Positions 7,646-15,089 of a stretch of DNA of 26,564 nucleotides are shown piece after piece; the first letter of the stretch is position 1; each line of letters starts with the position of its first letter. A program made the translations under genes and the position numbers. Source of the stretch: Desulfobacteraceae bacterium (lineage in GTDB: Bacteria; Desulfobacterota; Desulfobacteria; Desulfobacterales; Desulfobacteraceae); the NCBI GenBank assembly GCA_003354055.1, contig PIVQ01000027.1, positions 1 to 26,564 on the forward strand, read 5' to 3'. The notes beneath the pieces are model-generated. The model saw only the letters and a list, made by a program, of their open reading frames with translations, was not told where the DNA came from and searched no databases.

Positions 7646-8140
7646 TCATCCTTCTTTACTGCCAAAGCCTAAAACACGGTTTTCAATTACGCCGCTCTCA
7701 AATATCAAATCATAGCGGCCGATATCTTTAAATCCATAGTGCTTGTAAAATGTAATGGATTTATTCCGGACCCAGGTATACAGCCAGAAACAACTGCCAT
7801 AACGGACCTCAACTTCCCTCAACAACTTCCGGCCGATGCCCAGTCCCTGGAAAGGCCCCTGAACATATAGCTTTTCAATCTCAAATCCGTTTTCTTTGCC
7901 TTCAAACCCGGATTCCAGGTTCACAAGGGTGTAAGCCCGCAAAAAATCGCCCGCAACACAAACAAGTAATCTGTATTTCGGATCGTTCAGAACCTGTTGA
8001 AAATAGTCCGGTGAAAACAGGGACAATACATAGGATGACACCTCTCTATTGATGCCGTCAACCGCGTAGGTCTCAAGCCAGACCTGTAATGACAATGCGG
8101 TAAGATTAATGCAGTCCTCTTGTTTTGCCTCTCTGATCAT
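7646..8140 (-). CDS. GNAT-family N-acetyltransferase
   Basis: The 164-residue protein has the GNAT fold signature. Motif A reads KLYVQGPFQGLGIGRKLLRE (about residues 88-107), with the QGLGIG acetyl-CoA pyrophosphate loop. The C-terminal WVRNKSITFYKHYGFKDIGRYDL is the typical GNAT end. GNAT enzymes move an acetyl group from acetyl-CoA to an amine; the acceptor is not predictable here. The stop overlaps an upstream start option of the DUF1499 lipoprotein gene by four bases, suggesting an operon. A weak GGGAAAA precedes the start. Confidence 0.88.
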   Translation of the reverse strand: MIREAKQEDCINLTALSLQVWLETYAVDGINREVSSYVLSLFSPDYFQQVLNDPKYRLLVCVAGDFLRAYTLVNLESGFEGKENGFEIEKLYVQGPFQGLGIGRKLLREVEVRYGSCFWLYTWVRNKSITFYKHYGFKDIGRYDLIFESGVIENRVLGFGSKEG

Positions 8141-8272
8141 TACTTTTCCCTACCATATGATTTGGTGAATAGACGCTATCCTTAAGGAAAGTCTTAACAA
8201 TAGAGAAGGGCTCTTGTAAACGCTAATCTATATCCTTTCTCGAAGACGAACAGAAAACTGGAGCGGGAAGTA

Positions 8273-8324
8273 TTGACAGGATACTAAACACATGTTAGCT
8301 AACATAAGTTACATAACATATGTT
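8273..8324 (+). promoter_or_regulatory. Promoter and palindromic operators of the first TetR gene
   Basis: TTGACA (8273-8278) is followed by a perfect 14-base palindrome ATGTTAGCTAACAT (8292-8305), which covers the expected -10 position. A second palindrome AACATATGTT lies at 8315-8324. Both share AACAT/ATGTT half-sites, as expected for a self-regulating TetR dimer. The placement also supports translation starting at 8353 rather than at the ATG at 8320. Confidence 0.6.
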
Positions 8325-8352
8325 TGATATAAAAATTGCAGGAAAACAATTT

Positions 8353-8949
8353 ATGCCTCCAAAAATCAAATTTGAAAAAAATGCGATTCTGAATGCTGCA
8401 TTTGAAGTGGTTCGCCATTATGGTTGGCCCGGGCTTACGGCCCGGGCCATTGCAGAAAGGCTAAACTCTTCCACAGGCCCCATTTATACCCATCTCAAAT
8501 CCATGAAAACCCTTGAGGACAAAATCCTGGAAAAGGCTTTTGAGATCCTGCTTAACTACCAGACCAAACAGCGGACAAAAGATATTTTCCTGAATATGGG
8601 GATTGGATATGTCCTGTTTGCCAAAGAGGAAAAACATCTGTTCAGATGCATAAATGATGAACGATACAACGATCTTAACAGAGAATACCATGATAAGATA
8701 TTCAAAGCTCTTGGCAAGAAATTATCCGCCTATCCCATTGTTAAAGGCCTGCCGCAAGAACAGGTGGATCGATTTCTTTTACAGGGCTGGACATACTCCC
8801 ATGGTCTGGCAAGCCTTGTGAACAAGGGATTTTATCAGGAAATCACAGATGATGAAATCACAGAGCTTGTCACATTTACAGGGTTAAGGTTTGCACAGGG
8901 CTTTAAAGAGATGCTCACAGGAACGGCAAAAACCGCCTCAAAAAAATAA
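8353..8949 (+). CDS. TetR/AcrR-family regulator
   Basis: The protein has 198 residues from the preferred start. The N-terminal TetR helix-turn-helix is clear: NAILNAAFEVVRHYGWPGLT, followed by ARAIAERLNSSTGPIYTHLK. The C-terminal part is an effector-binding helical domain without a recognisable subfamily. An ATG at 8320 would add eleven residues, but it has no ribosome binding site and lies inside a palindrome. The ATG at 8353 has AGGAAA seven bases upstream. The stop codon is 12 bases before the iron-sulfur protein gene, so the two form an operon, probably controlled by this regulator via the palindromes upstream. Confidence 0.9.
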   Translation: MPPKIKFEKNAILNAAFEVVRHYGWPGLTARAIAERLNSSTGPIYTHLKSMKTLEDKILEKAFEILLNYQTKQRTKDIFLNMGIGYVLFAKEEKHLFRCINDERYNDLNREYHDKIFKALGKKLSAYPIVKGLPQEQVDRFLLQGWTYSHGLASLVNKGFYQEITDDEITELVTFTGLRFAQGFKEMLTGTAKTASKK

Positions 8950-8961
8950 TCAGGAGTCGTT

Positions 8962-10278
8962 ATGGGACACATTGTTGGTAAGGATATATATTACGCCCTT
9001 GGACAGAAGATTGACGGTTCAACGGTAAAGGCGCCATGGAACTCAGCCTTCCACGAGATTCTCAAGACATTGTTTTCGATAGAAGAGGCAGATCTTTTTA
9101 TCAGGCTGCCCTATACCCTATCCGCGCTTGACCGGATTTCCAAAACCACCGGCTGTGGAAAGACAAAACTGAAAAGAATGCTTGATACCATGACCTCAAA
9201 AGGACTTGTCGTGGATCTCTGGGTCAACGGAGAGTACCATTATATGCCCTCTCCTCTGATTGTGGGAATATTCGAGTTTACCATGATGAGAACCGATAAT
9301 GGGCCGGATACCCGAAAATGTGCCGCCCTTTTCCATGAGTACCTGAACGGCCATATCGACTTCTGGAAGGAAAACACAAAAGATAACGCCTTTGCCTTCA
9401 TCAGGACCCTTGCCCATGAAGAGGCAGTTGTACCGGCAGATCACATTGAAATCTATGATTATGAGAAAGCTGAAAGCTTGATTGAGGCCTCAGATCGTTT
9501 CAGTATCGGCATCTGCTCCTGCCGGCATGAAAAACTCCATTCAGGGACCAAGCAATGCGATATCCCTTTGGACACCTGTTCTTCTTTCGGGATTTTTGCC
9601 GATTTCATGATCAGGAACAAGCTGGCAAAAGAGGTTTCCAAAACCCAGATGCTTGAAAATCTGGCACGGTCAAAGGAACTTGGACTAGTTCTCCAGGCGG
9701 ACAATGTAAAAAACAGAATCAGTTTTATGTGCCATTGTGACAAATGTTGCTGCAATCCCCTCCTCGGCATACGAAAATTCGGATTCCCAAATACTGTGGT
9801 GACCTCTAATTTTATTGCCCGGGTGGATACTGACCATTGTATAGGCTGCGGCCAATGCTCCAGCGCCTGCCCGGTTGATGCCATCAATATGAAGCCCACC
9901 GACCAGATCAAAAAAAGCGGCAAGGTTAAAAAATGTGCTGAGGTGAACGATGACATCTGTATCGGATGCGGGGTTTGCGCCCTGCAATGTAAACCCAAAG
10001 GGATTCAATTGGCAGCAAGAAGCCAACGGGTGCTGACCCCGGATACCACCTTTGAACGAATTATCTTACAATCTCTGGAAAAAGGCAGCCTGCAAAACCA
10101 GATTTTCGACAATCCCCAAAGTAATACCCAGGCCTTCATGCGCATGGTAACCGGCGCATTTTTCAGACTGTCCCCGGTAAAAAAAGCATTGATGAGCGAT
10201 ACACTCAGATCATCGTTTTTCAATTTCCTCAACACCGGTCTGAAACTAAAAGACAAGGAGTGGGTGACAAAAATTTAA
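8962..10278 (+). CDS. Winged-helix and multi iron-sulfur cluster protein
   Basis: The 438-residue protein seems to have three parts. Residues about 35-100 resemble a winged helix (TLSALDRISKTTGCGKTKLKRML, then GLVVDLWVNGEYHY). The middle has the Cys-rich pattern of a known ferredoxin-linked family: ICSCRHE (Cys185, Cys187), a CDIPLDTCSSFG stretch, and MCHCDKCCCN near 257-265. Two ferredoxin motifs follow: CIGCGQCSSACP from Cys293, and CIGCGVCALQC from Cys333. The last about 80 residues carry no motif that I recognise. It probably carries several [4Fe-4S] clusters and takes part in electron transfer or redox sensing in the cytoplasm. AGGAG precedes the start. It is cotranscribed with the TetR regulator just upstream. 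The partner enzyme is not in the window. Confidence 0.85.
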   Translation: MGHIVGKDIYYALGQKIDGSTVKAPWNSAFHEILKTLFSIEEADLFIRLPYTLSALDRISKTTGCGKTKLKRMLDTMTSKGLVVDLWVNGEYHYMPSPLIVGIFEFTMMRTDNGPDTRKCAALFHEYLNGHIDFWKENTKDNAFAFIRTLAHEEAVVPADHIEIYDYEKAESLIEASDRFSIGICSCRHEKLHSGTKQCDIPLDTCSSFGIFADFMIRNKLAKEVSKTQMLENLARSKELGLVLQADNVKNRISFMCHCDKCCCNPLLGIRKFGFPNTVVTSNFIARVDTDHCIGCGQCSSACPVDAINMKPTDQIKKSGKVKKCAEVNDDICIGCGVCALQCKPKGIQLAARSQRVLTPDTTFERIILQSLEKGSLQNQIFDNPQSNTQAFMRMVTGAFFRLSPVKKALMSDTLRSSFFNFLNTGLKLKDKEWVTKI

Positions 10279-10296
10279 GACCATCCGAAGAATTGA

Positions 10297-10319
10297 CGGG
10301 CAGGAAAGTATCCTGCCCG
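10297..10319. terminator. Hairpin between convergent genes
   Basis: A perfect 9-base stem CGGGCAGGA / TCCTGCCCG with loop AAGTA lies between the iron-sulfur protein gene and the convergent CGGC gene. It has no long T-run on either side, so termination may be weak or factor-assisted. Confidence 0.6.
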
Positions 10320-10333
10320 CCCCTTTATCAATA

Positions 10334-10789
10334 TCAGGCGCTTTGTTTTTCGGCCATCACCTGGGAAGCAAGGTCGGCCATTGGGTTGGGCCGGGTGGAA
10401 AGGGCCTGTTTTGCCCAGTCCATGAAAAACTCCCCCTCCCCTTCAGGTGCTTCATGGGTACCCAGGACAATTTTGATCTCAGGGAACTCTTTTTCAAGAA
10501 GACGGGCATATTTTTTCTTGAACGGGCAAAGCGCCATAACACAGGAAGACAAATGAATGGCCGTAACCCCCAGCACAGCCAGAGAGCGGACGCGGGTGAG
10601 AAGTTTTTCAGGAGCCACAGCTGTGGGGCAACCGGCACAATTGATGATCCCGGCAAGCTGAGCGCCGCCTTCGGCTTCATACCCTTTAAACTCCCCGCCG
10701 CTGGCATATACATCTTCAAGACATTTAAAGGATGAGCATCCCAGATCCTGGGTGGTGTTACTGCATGTTAAAATACCGACTTTTTTCAT
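10334..10789 (-). CDS. CGGC-domain protein (putative metal binding)
   Basis: The 151-residue protein starts MKKVGILTCSNTTQDLGCSS and has the Cys-rich architecture of the CGGC family. Family hallmarks here are INCAGCPTAVAPEKLL and IHLSSCVMALCPFKKKY. The name-giving CGGC motif reads CAGC in this protein, but both cysteines are kept. The family is thought to bind metal and its role is unknown. An ATG four codons upstream (10801) lies just before the ribosome binding site GGAGG, so the ATG at 10789 is preferred. Two boxes like those in front of the neighbouring TetR gene lie upstream (10838 and 10930), so it is probably a target of that regulator. Confidence 0.88.
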   Translation of the reverse strand: MKKVGILTCSNTTQDLGCSSFKCLEDVYASGGEFKGYEAEGGAQLAGIINCAGCPTAVAPEKLLTRVRSLAVLGVTAIHLSSCVMALCPFKKKYARLLEKEFPEIKIVLGTHEAPEGEGEFFMDWAKQALSTRPNPMADLASQVMAEKQSA

Positions 10790-10837
10790 TTCTACCTCCA
10801 TGGTTATGGTGTTTTGGGGTGACCGGCCAACCCTGAT

Positions 10838-10849
10838 AATAGACCGGTC
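10838..10849 (-). promoter_or_regulatory. TetR box over the -10 of the CGGC gene
   Basis: AATAGACCGGTC matches 11 of 12 bases of the box in front of the TetR gene (AATAGACCAGTC at 11587). On the minus strand the sequence reads GGTCTATTAT, with TATTAT (10836-10841) as -10 box. The same arrangement occurs at the TetR promoter. The central GACCGGTC is a perfect palindrome. Confidence 0.65.
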
Positions 10850-10929
10850 ACTTATTACATATCGACAGATATTTCAAAATTTATACTTTAATCCACACAC
10901 GCATCTATTCTTGACGGCCGCCCACTCAA

Positions 10930-10945
10930 AATAGACCAGTCTATT
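10930..10945. promoter_or_regulatory. TetR box, best palindrome
   Basis: AATAGACCAGTCTATT has perfect arms AATAGAC / GTCTATT around a CA centre. It agrees with boxes described for LmrA/YxaF-type and NemR-type TetR regulators (TAGACC-GTCTA type). It lies between the TetR gene and the CGGC gene, about 140 bases ahead of the latter. Confidence 0.7.
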
Positions 10946-10964
10946 AGACTTAGATCAAATTTTT

Positions 10965-11555
10965 TTAGCCCATGAGCATGGCCATAATAAGCTTTTTATG
11001 GAGTTGCAAAGGAGCCGCACTTCTGATGATTTTCATTTTCACCAGGGCGCCGTGCCAGGAAGATACTATAAATTCAGCCATCTCCCGGTTGGATATATCA
11101 CCTGATATATGCTCAGGGATTTCCCGATTGCCCTGGGCCTGATCCAGCAGATCCTGATAAATTCGGGCTACTTTTTCAACCGATTCGGTCAGTCTATCGC
11201 TGAATGCTGAATTCAGATCGCCCATCTCCTGGGACAGATTCCCCACAGGACATCCGCATTGAAAATCAAGTTCTTTAAAAAATCCAATAAAGAAATCAAA
11301 CATATTCTCAATTTTTTCCAGGGACGCCAGGTCCTCATCTTTGAGAATCGGTTCAAGCATGGAGAGATAGGAATCATCATAATAGTCAATCACCTGAAGC
11401 CCGAAATCTTCTTTATTCTTAAAATAAAAATAAAATGATCCTTTAGGCACCTGTGCCGCAGTCAGGATCTCCTGAATCCCTGTGTGGTTATACCCTTTGT
11501 GATGAATAATCCGGGCACCAGCTTCGATAATTTTATATTTTGTATCTTGTTTCAT
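10965..11555 (-). CDS. TetR-family regulator, NemR/LmrA-like
   Basis: The 196-residue protein has an N-terminal TetR helix-turn-helix (YKIIEAGARIIHHKGYNHTG, then TAAQVPKGSFYFYFKNKEDF). The C-terminal ligand domain contains FQCGCPVGNLSQEMGDLN, the signature of the TetR_C_6/LmrA-YxaF-NemR group. Members often control enzymes that remove quinones, electrophiles or drugs. NemR senses electrophiles through cysteines; whether Cys residues here (FQCGCP) do so is inference. Its own promoter and the adjacent CGGC promoter carry matching TAGACC boxes. Hemerythrin and nitroreductase genes lie divergently. No Shine-Dalgarno is visible before the ATG. Confidence 0.9.
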   Translation of the reverse strand: MKQDTKYKIIEAGARIIHHKGYNHTGIQEILTAAQVPKGSFYFYFKNKEDFGLQVIDYYDDSYLSMLEPILKDEDLASLEKIENMFDFFIGFFKELDFQCGCPVGNLSQEMGDLNSAFSDRLTESVEKVARIYQDLLDQAQGNREIPEHISGDISNREMAEFIVSSWHGALVKMKIIRSAAPLQLHKKLIMAMLMG

Positions 11556-11584
11556 ATAATAGTGTCGTTGTTTTATGGAAACGC

Positions 11585-11613
11585 ATAATAGACCAGTCGT
11601 CTACACTTGTCAA
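11585..11613 (-). promoter_or_regulatory. Promoter of the NemR-like gene with overlapping TetR box
   Basis: On the minus strand consensus TTGACA (11608-11613) and TATTAT (11585-11590) are spaced by exactly 17 bases. The box AATAGACCAGTC (11587-11598) covers the -10 region and part of the spacer, which is the textbook position for autorepression. The site could also influence the divergent hemerythrin operon. Confidence 0.75.
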
Positions 11614-11672
11614 TCCATATTATTTTCAGAAGATCTGTTGCCAGGAGATTCATCACCTACAGCTGTGCCTTA

Positions 11673-11682
11673 CCCCCCCCCC
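11673..11682 (+). repeat. Run of ten C bases upstream of the hemerythrin gene
   Basis: Ten consecutive C residues lie about 88 bases upstream of the hemerythrin start in the divergent intergenic region. Such tracts can change length by slippage. Just downstream is a small hairpin, TGAGGC / GCCTCA with a 7-base loop (11689-11707). Confidence 0.85.
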
Positions 11683-11769
11683 AATATCTGAGGCTTACCT
11701 TGCCTCATCAAACACGTCATGGTAGTTTTAAAGTTATCGCCCCTCACTAACCAGAAAGGAGATATCCAC

Positions 11770-12180
11770 ATGACCCTGGAACAAAAATACCATACCGGTG
11801 TGGTGTGGCAGGATTTTCAACATAAGGAACTCATGGATCTTTTCTTCAAGCTCAAAAAGGCCAGAGACGACCAAGCGGACGAGGATGCCTTTAAACACGC
11901 CATTGCCTTTTTATCCATGTATGTAAACCACCATTTTAAACTTGAAGAAGTCTATATGGATATTTATGCCTATCCGGACCGGGAGAAACATAAGCTAGAG
12001 CATAACTCCTATATAAAGACCCTGAAAGCATTCCGCATCAACCATAAGACCTATTCCGCAGCGGCTATGGATAAATTGATGACCAAAATTAAAAACTGGA
12101 TTCTGAACCATATTCTGGGGGATGATAAAAACCTGGGAGCCCATATCCTGAAAGCTGAACAAAAGCGGTACCAACCATGA
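11770..12180 (+). CDS. Bacteriohemerythrin
   Basis: The 136-residue protein has the full hemerythrin di-iron ligand set in the expected order and spacing: His18, His55 and Glu59 (HFKLEE), His74 and His78 (HKLEH), His114 and Asp119 (HILGDD). Hemerythrins bind O2 reversibly at a non-haem di-iron site; in anaerobes they are linked to oxygen sensing, storage or scavenging. An ATG at 11719 would add 17 residues, but AAAGGAGAT stands before the ATG at 11770, and that start gives the usual hemerythrin length. The stop overlaps the start of the nitroreductase gene as ATGA, so the two are translationally coupled. Confidence 0.93.
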   Translation: MTLEQKYHTGVVWQDFQHKELMDLFFKLKKARDDQADEDAFKHAIAFLSMYVNHHFKLEEVYMDIYAYPDREKHKLEHNSYIKTLKAFRINHKTYSAAAMDKLMTKIKNWILNHILGDDKNLGAHILKAEQKRYQP

Positions 12181-12938
12181 TGAATCAAACCTTAAATCTA
12201 TTGTCCCGGCACAGATCCATTCGGAAGTTTTCCGACAGACCCGTACCTGACGAGACGATAACATCCTTGGTTGAAACGGCCCGGCACGCCTCCACATCTC
12301 ACCATGTTCAGGCTTATACGATCATCCGTGTCAGAAATTCTCATACCCGACAGACCATTGCCGACCTGGCCGGGCCCCAGCCCTGGGTCGCCCAGGCCCC
12401 TGTCTTTCTGGTATTCTGCGCAGACCTTACCCGGCTGATTCAGGCAGCTAAATCCCTTGACGTTCAGCCTGAAACCGGATGGGCAGAACAGCTGATCGTG
12501 GCCACGGTGGACACCTCCCTTCTGGCCCAGAACCTCATGATCGGGGCTGAGTCTGTCGGTCTTGGCGGGGTCTTTATCGGCGGCATCCGCAATGATCCGG
12601 AAAAGGTCTCTACCCTGCTTAAAATTCCGGACCAGGCCTTTCCTGTATTCGGCATGTGCCTGGGTTATCCGGACCACGATCCTGACGTCAAACCCAGATT
12701 TACCGTGGACATGGTTCTCAAAGAGGAGACATTTTACGGGCCTTCCGGAAAGCCGGATAAGGATCAGGATAAGAAAGATATAGCCTTGTTTGACAAAATT
12801 GCCAATACATACTATCAAAACCGAAATACCAATACTAAAGACCAAACCTGGACCCGGCAATTGGGTGAATTCACCGGAAAAATCATCCGGCCGGATTTGA
12901 AATCCTTCCTTAATAAAAAGGGCTTTTTTCTAAAGTAA
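12177..12938 (+). CDS. NfsA/FRP-type NADPH-dependent nitroreductase
   Basis: The 253-residue protein has the nitroreductase fold. The N-terminal RHRSIRKFSDRPVPDETI with SLVETARHASTSHHVQAYTI is typical of NfsA/FRP flavoproteins. So are the central LLAQNLMIGAESVGLGGVFIGGIRND and the segment FPVFGMCLGYPD. Such enzymes bind FMN and reduce nitro-compounds, quinones or flavins with NAD(P)H. The C-terminal NTKDQTWTRQLGEF segment also fits NfsA-like proteins. It overlaps the hemerythrin stop by four bases (or starts at the second ATG, 12180). Together they look like an oxygen/electrophile response pair, possibly controlled by the divergent NemR-like regulator. Confidence 0.92.
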   Translation: MMNQTLNLLSRHRSIRKFSDRPVPDETITSLVETARHASTSHHVQAYTIIRVRNSHTRQTIADLAGPQPWVAQAPVFLVFCADLTRLIQAAKSLDVQPETGWAEQLIVATVDTSLLAQNLMIGAESVGLGGVFIGGIRNDPEKVSTLLKIPDQAFPVFGMCLGYPDHDPDVKPRFTVDMVLKEETFYGPSGKPDKDQDKKDIALFDKIANTYYQNRNTNTKDQTWTRQLGEFTGKIIRPDLKSFLNKKGFFLK

Positions 12939-12957
12939 AGCATACGTTTAACTTCCC

Positions 12958-14430
12958 ATGCAGATGACCCAGGAACAGAACCGAATTGTTAATTGCGATC
13001 TTACACCCGGCCAGACCCTGAAAATCATGGCCTTTGCCGGCACCGGAAAAACCACTACCCTTGAAGCTTATACCCGGCAGCGGCCACACACACGTTTTTT
13101 GTACATCGCCTTTAATAAAAGCGTTCAGCTGGAAGCTGCCCAGCGCTTTCCGGCCAATGTCACAGCCAGAACCACCCATGCCCTGGCCTTCAGGGCCAAG
13201 GGGTTCAAATACAAGGACCGGCTGACACCCGGATTCAAGGCGAACCAGGTCATGGCGGCACTGGAACTTACCAAATATGAAGATGCCCGGTTTGCCATGG
13301 ATACCCTGAACCAATACCTGGTCTCTTCCGATCCCAAGGTCACCATTCACCATATTCCCGTTACAGCCCGGGCCTTTTACCGAAAAAACAAGACGACCAT
13401 GCCTGACCTGGTGACCCTGGCCAATACCCTGGGCCGTTTCATGTGTGACGGATCCCGCCCGGAGATCGGCATGCTCCATGACGGCTATTTAAAACTCTAT
13501 CAATTATCCAACCCGGTACTGGATTATGACTGCATCCTTCTGGATGAAGCCCAGGACATAAACCCGGTTACGGCGGCCCTTGTGTTTTCCCAGACCCGGG
13601 AAATTATTCCGGAACGCCTACCTGCCTCCCTGATTCTGGTGGGAGATAACCACCAGCAGATCTATAGTTTCAGGGGGGCAAAGGACAGTCTCAAAACATT
13701 TGAGGCCTACAAAACCGAATACCTGACCCGAAGTTTCCGCTTTGACAATAATGTGGCCCGGGTGGCAAACATGGTCCTCAACACCTTTAAAAAAGAAACC
13801 CGGTCCCTTGCCGGAACGCAGGTTCCCCAAAAGCCGGCCTGGAATCCTGCTACCTACACCATAATTGCCAGAACCAATGCCACCCTGTTTGACAAGGCCG
13901 CATCCCTGGTCAAAAACCACACCATCGGATTTATCGGTGGGGTGGCCGGTTATAGGCTGCCCCGGCTCAAGGATGTATACTACCTCTACGACAGGTCAGC
14001 GGACAGAATCCGGGATCCCTATATCCGGGGATTTAAGAATTTTTCGGCACTCAAATCCTATGCTCAAACTGTGGAGGATTACGAAATATTAAGCCAGTGC
14101 CGACTGGTTGAAAAATACAGATCCAGACTGCCGGGCCTTATAGACCTGGTACTGGACAAGGCAATAGATATAAAATCAGGCCAGGAGACAAAGGCCGCAA
14201 TCCTTCTGACCACAGCCCATAAGGCCAAGGGTCTGGAATGGCCCCAGGTACTTCTTATGGATGATTTTATTCCTGTTATCAAAGAGGGAATCCCCATTGA
14301 TCCCAAAGGGGCGGACCCGGATGAGTTCAACCTCATCTATGTGGCCATGACCCGGGCCATGACCCATCTGCGCTTTGACAAGGCCTGCGATATCCCGGCG
14401 TTTATCCGTTATTGTATAAAGAAAAAATAG
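12958..14430 (+). CDS. UvrD/Rep-like superfamily 1 DNA helicase
   Basis: The 490-residue protein has superfamily 1A helicase motifs: Q-motif region MTQEQNRIV, Walker A AFAGTGKTTTL (about 25-35), and Walker B CILLDEAQDINP (about 190). Motif III GDNHQQIYSFRGA is near 229, motif V TTAHKAKGLEWPQV near 418, and motif VI LIYVAMTRAMTHL near 460. It is shorter than UvrD, Rep or PcrA (about 670-730 residues); the 1B and 2B regions appear reduced. It resembles stand-alone UvrD-like helicases related to the FBH1 type. It would unwind DNA in repair or recombination. The gene follows the nitroreductase after 19 bases, but no ribosome binding site is visible. It ends five bases from the convergent YciI gene. 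Confidence 0.88.
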   Translation: MQMTQEQNRIVNCDLTPGQTLKIMAFAGTGKTTTLEAYTRQRPHTRFLYIAFNKSVQLEAAQRFPANVTARTTHALAFRAKGFKYKDRLTPGFKANQVMAALELTKYEDARFAMDTLNQYLVSSDPKVTIHHIPVTARAFYRKNKTTMPDLVTLANTLGRFMCDGSRPEIGMLHDGYLKLYQLSNPVLDYDCILLDEAQDINPVTAALVFSQTREIIPERLPASLILVGDNHQQIYSFRGAKDSLKTFEAYKTEYLTRSFRFDNNVARVANMVLNTFKKETRSLAGTQVPQKPAWNPATYTIIARTNATLFDKAASLVKNHTIGFIGGVAGYRLPRLKDVYYLYDRSADRIRDPYIRGFKNFSALKSYAQTVEDYEILSQCRLVEKYRSRLPGLIDLVLDKAIDIKSGQETKAAILLTTAHKAKGLEWPQVLLMDDFIPVIKEGIPIDPKGADPDEFNLIYVAMTRAMTHLRFDKACDIPAFIRYCIKKK

Positions 14431-14435
14431 GGCTG

Positions 14436-14738
14436 TTATTTAGGGGCCCAGAACGGGGCCACGGCCGCCTGCTTGATCTCAACGGTTTCCCAGACATTGC
14501 CCTTTACATAGGCCTCATTGTCCAGCCATTCCTTATCAAGGGCTTCTCTGGAGTCAAAGTCACAGACAATCATTGATCCTGCCATTTTTCCCTCGTCATT
14601 CAAAATGGCAGCCGCATAGAGCCAGCGACCGGTTTCATGCATCTTCTTCGCAGTTGCAAGATGGCCTTCCCTGGCAGCCATACGCCGGTCCAGGGCATTT
14701 TCATCGGTTCCGTCACGTCCGATCACGATAAATTGCAT
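14436..14738 (-). CDS. YciI-family protein
   Basis: The 100-residue protein has the YciI-like layout: MQFIVIGRDG, an AREGHLATAKKMHETGRW segment with the conserved His, a GSMIVCDFDSREALDKEWLDNEAYVKGNVWETVEI core and a PFW end. YciI proteins are small dimeric ferredoxin-like-fold proteins related to muconolactone isomerase-like enzymes; most have no known substrate. GGAGAAAG precedes the ATG. A small lipoprotein gene and RecD2 lie upstream on the same strand, so they may be cotranscribed. Confidence 0.9.
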   Translation of the reverse strand: MQFIVIGRDGTDENALDRRMAAREGHLATAKKMHETGRWLYAAAILNDEGKMAGSMIVCDFDSREALDKEWLDNEAYVKGNVWETVEIKQAAVAPFWAPK

Positions 14739-14763
14739 AATCTTTCTCCGATCTTTATCTTGT

Positions 14764-15021
14764 CTACAGCCCGGTCATGCTGGGCAATACCACATTGTCC
14801 CCAACAAACTTGACCGTAATATTTTTAGCATCATTGCCCCAGATGCAATTTTTGGTACCGAGTGCAGCATCACAGCTATCAGGTTCGCCGATCAGTGCAA
14901 TCACCTGGGTGTATTCCATACCCATCTCAATCTTATCATAATTTTCCCGGGTCACCTTGGAACACCCCATCACCAGTGCAGCACAGAGCATCACTGCAAA
15001 TATCCATCTGTAAATTTTCAT
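14764..15021 (-). CDS. Small SmpA/OmlA-like lipoprotein
   Basis: The 85-residue protein begins with a lipoprotein signal (MKIYRWIFAVMLCAALVMGC), so the mature protein starts at Cys20. The mature part has NYDKIEMGMEYTQVIALIGEPDSC and a strand-rich CIWGNDAKNITVKFVGD. This is typical of BamE/SmpA-like or DUF3862-like small lipoproteins: a helix pair with MGM..xxVxxLxGxP, then a beta sheet. The exact role is unknown. AAGGAA precedes the start. It lies 68 bases after RecD2 on the same strand. Confidence 0.82.
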   Translation of the reverse strand: MKIYRWIFAVMLCAALVMGCSKVTRENYDKIEMGMEYTQVIALIGEPDSCDAALGTKNCIWGNDAKNITVKFVGDNVVLPSMTGL

Positions 15022-15089
15022 TGTAAATTCCTTTTCGGTTTGGCAGCCGGAATCCGGCCGATCATAAGACTGTAAAGGCTTTTTATATC

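Noticed and set aside
12198..12860. Minus-strand open frame of 220 codons
   Set aside because: It is antisense to the nitroreductase gene, which is clearly real and coupled to hemerythrin.
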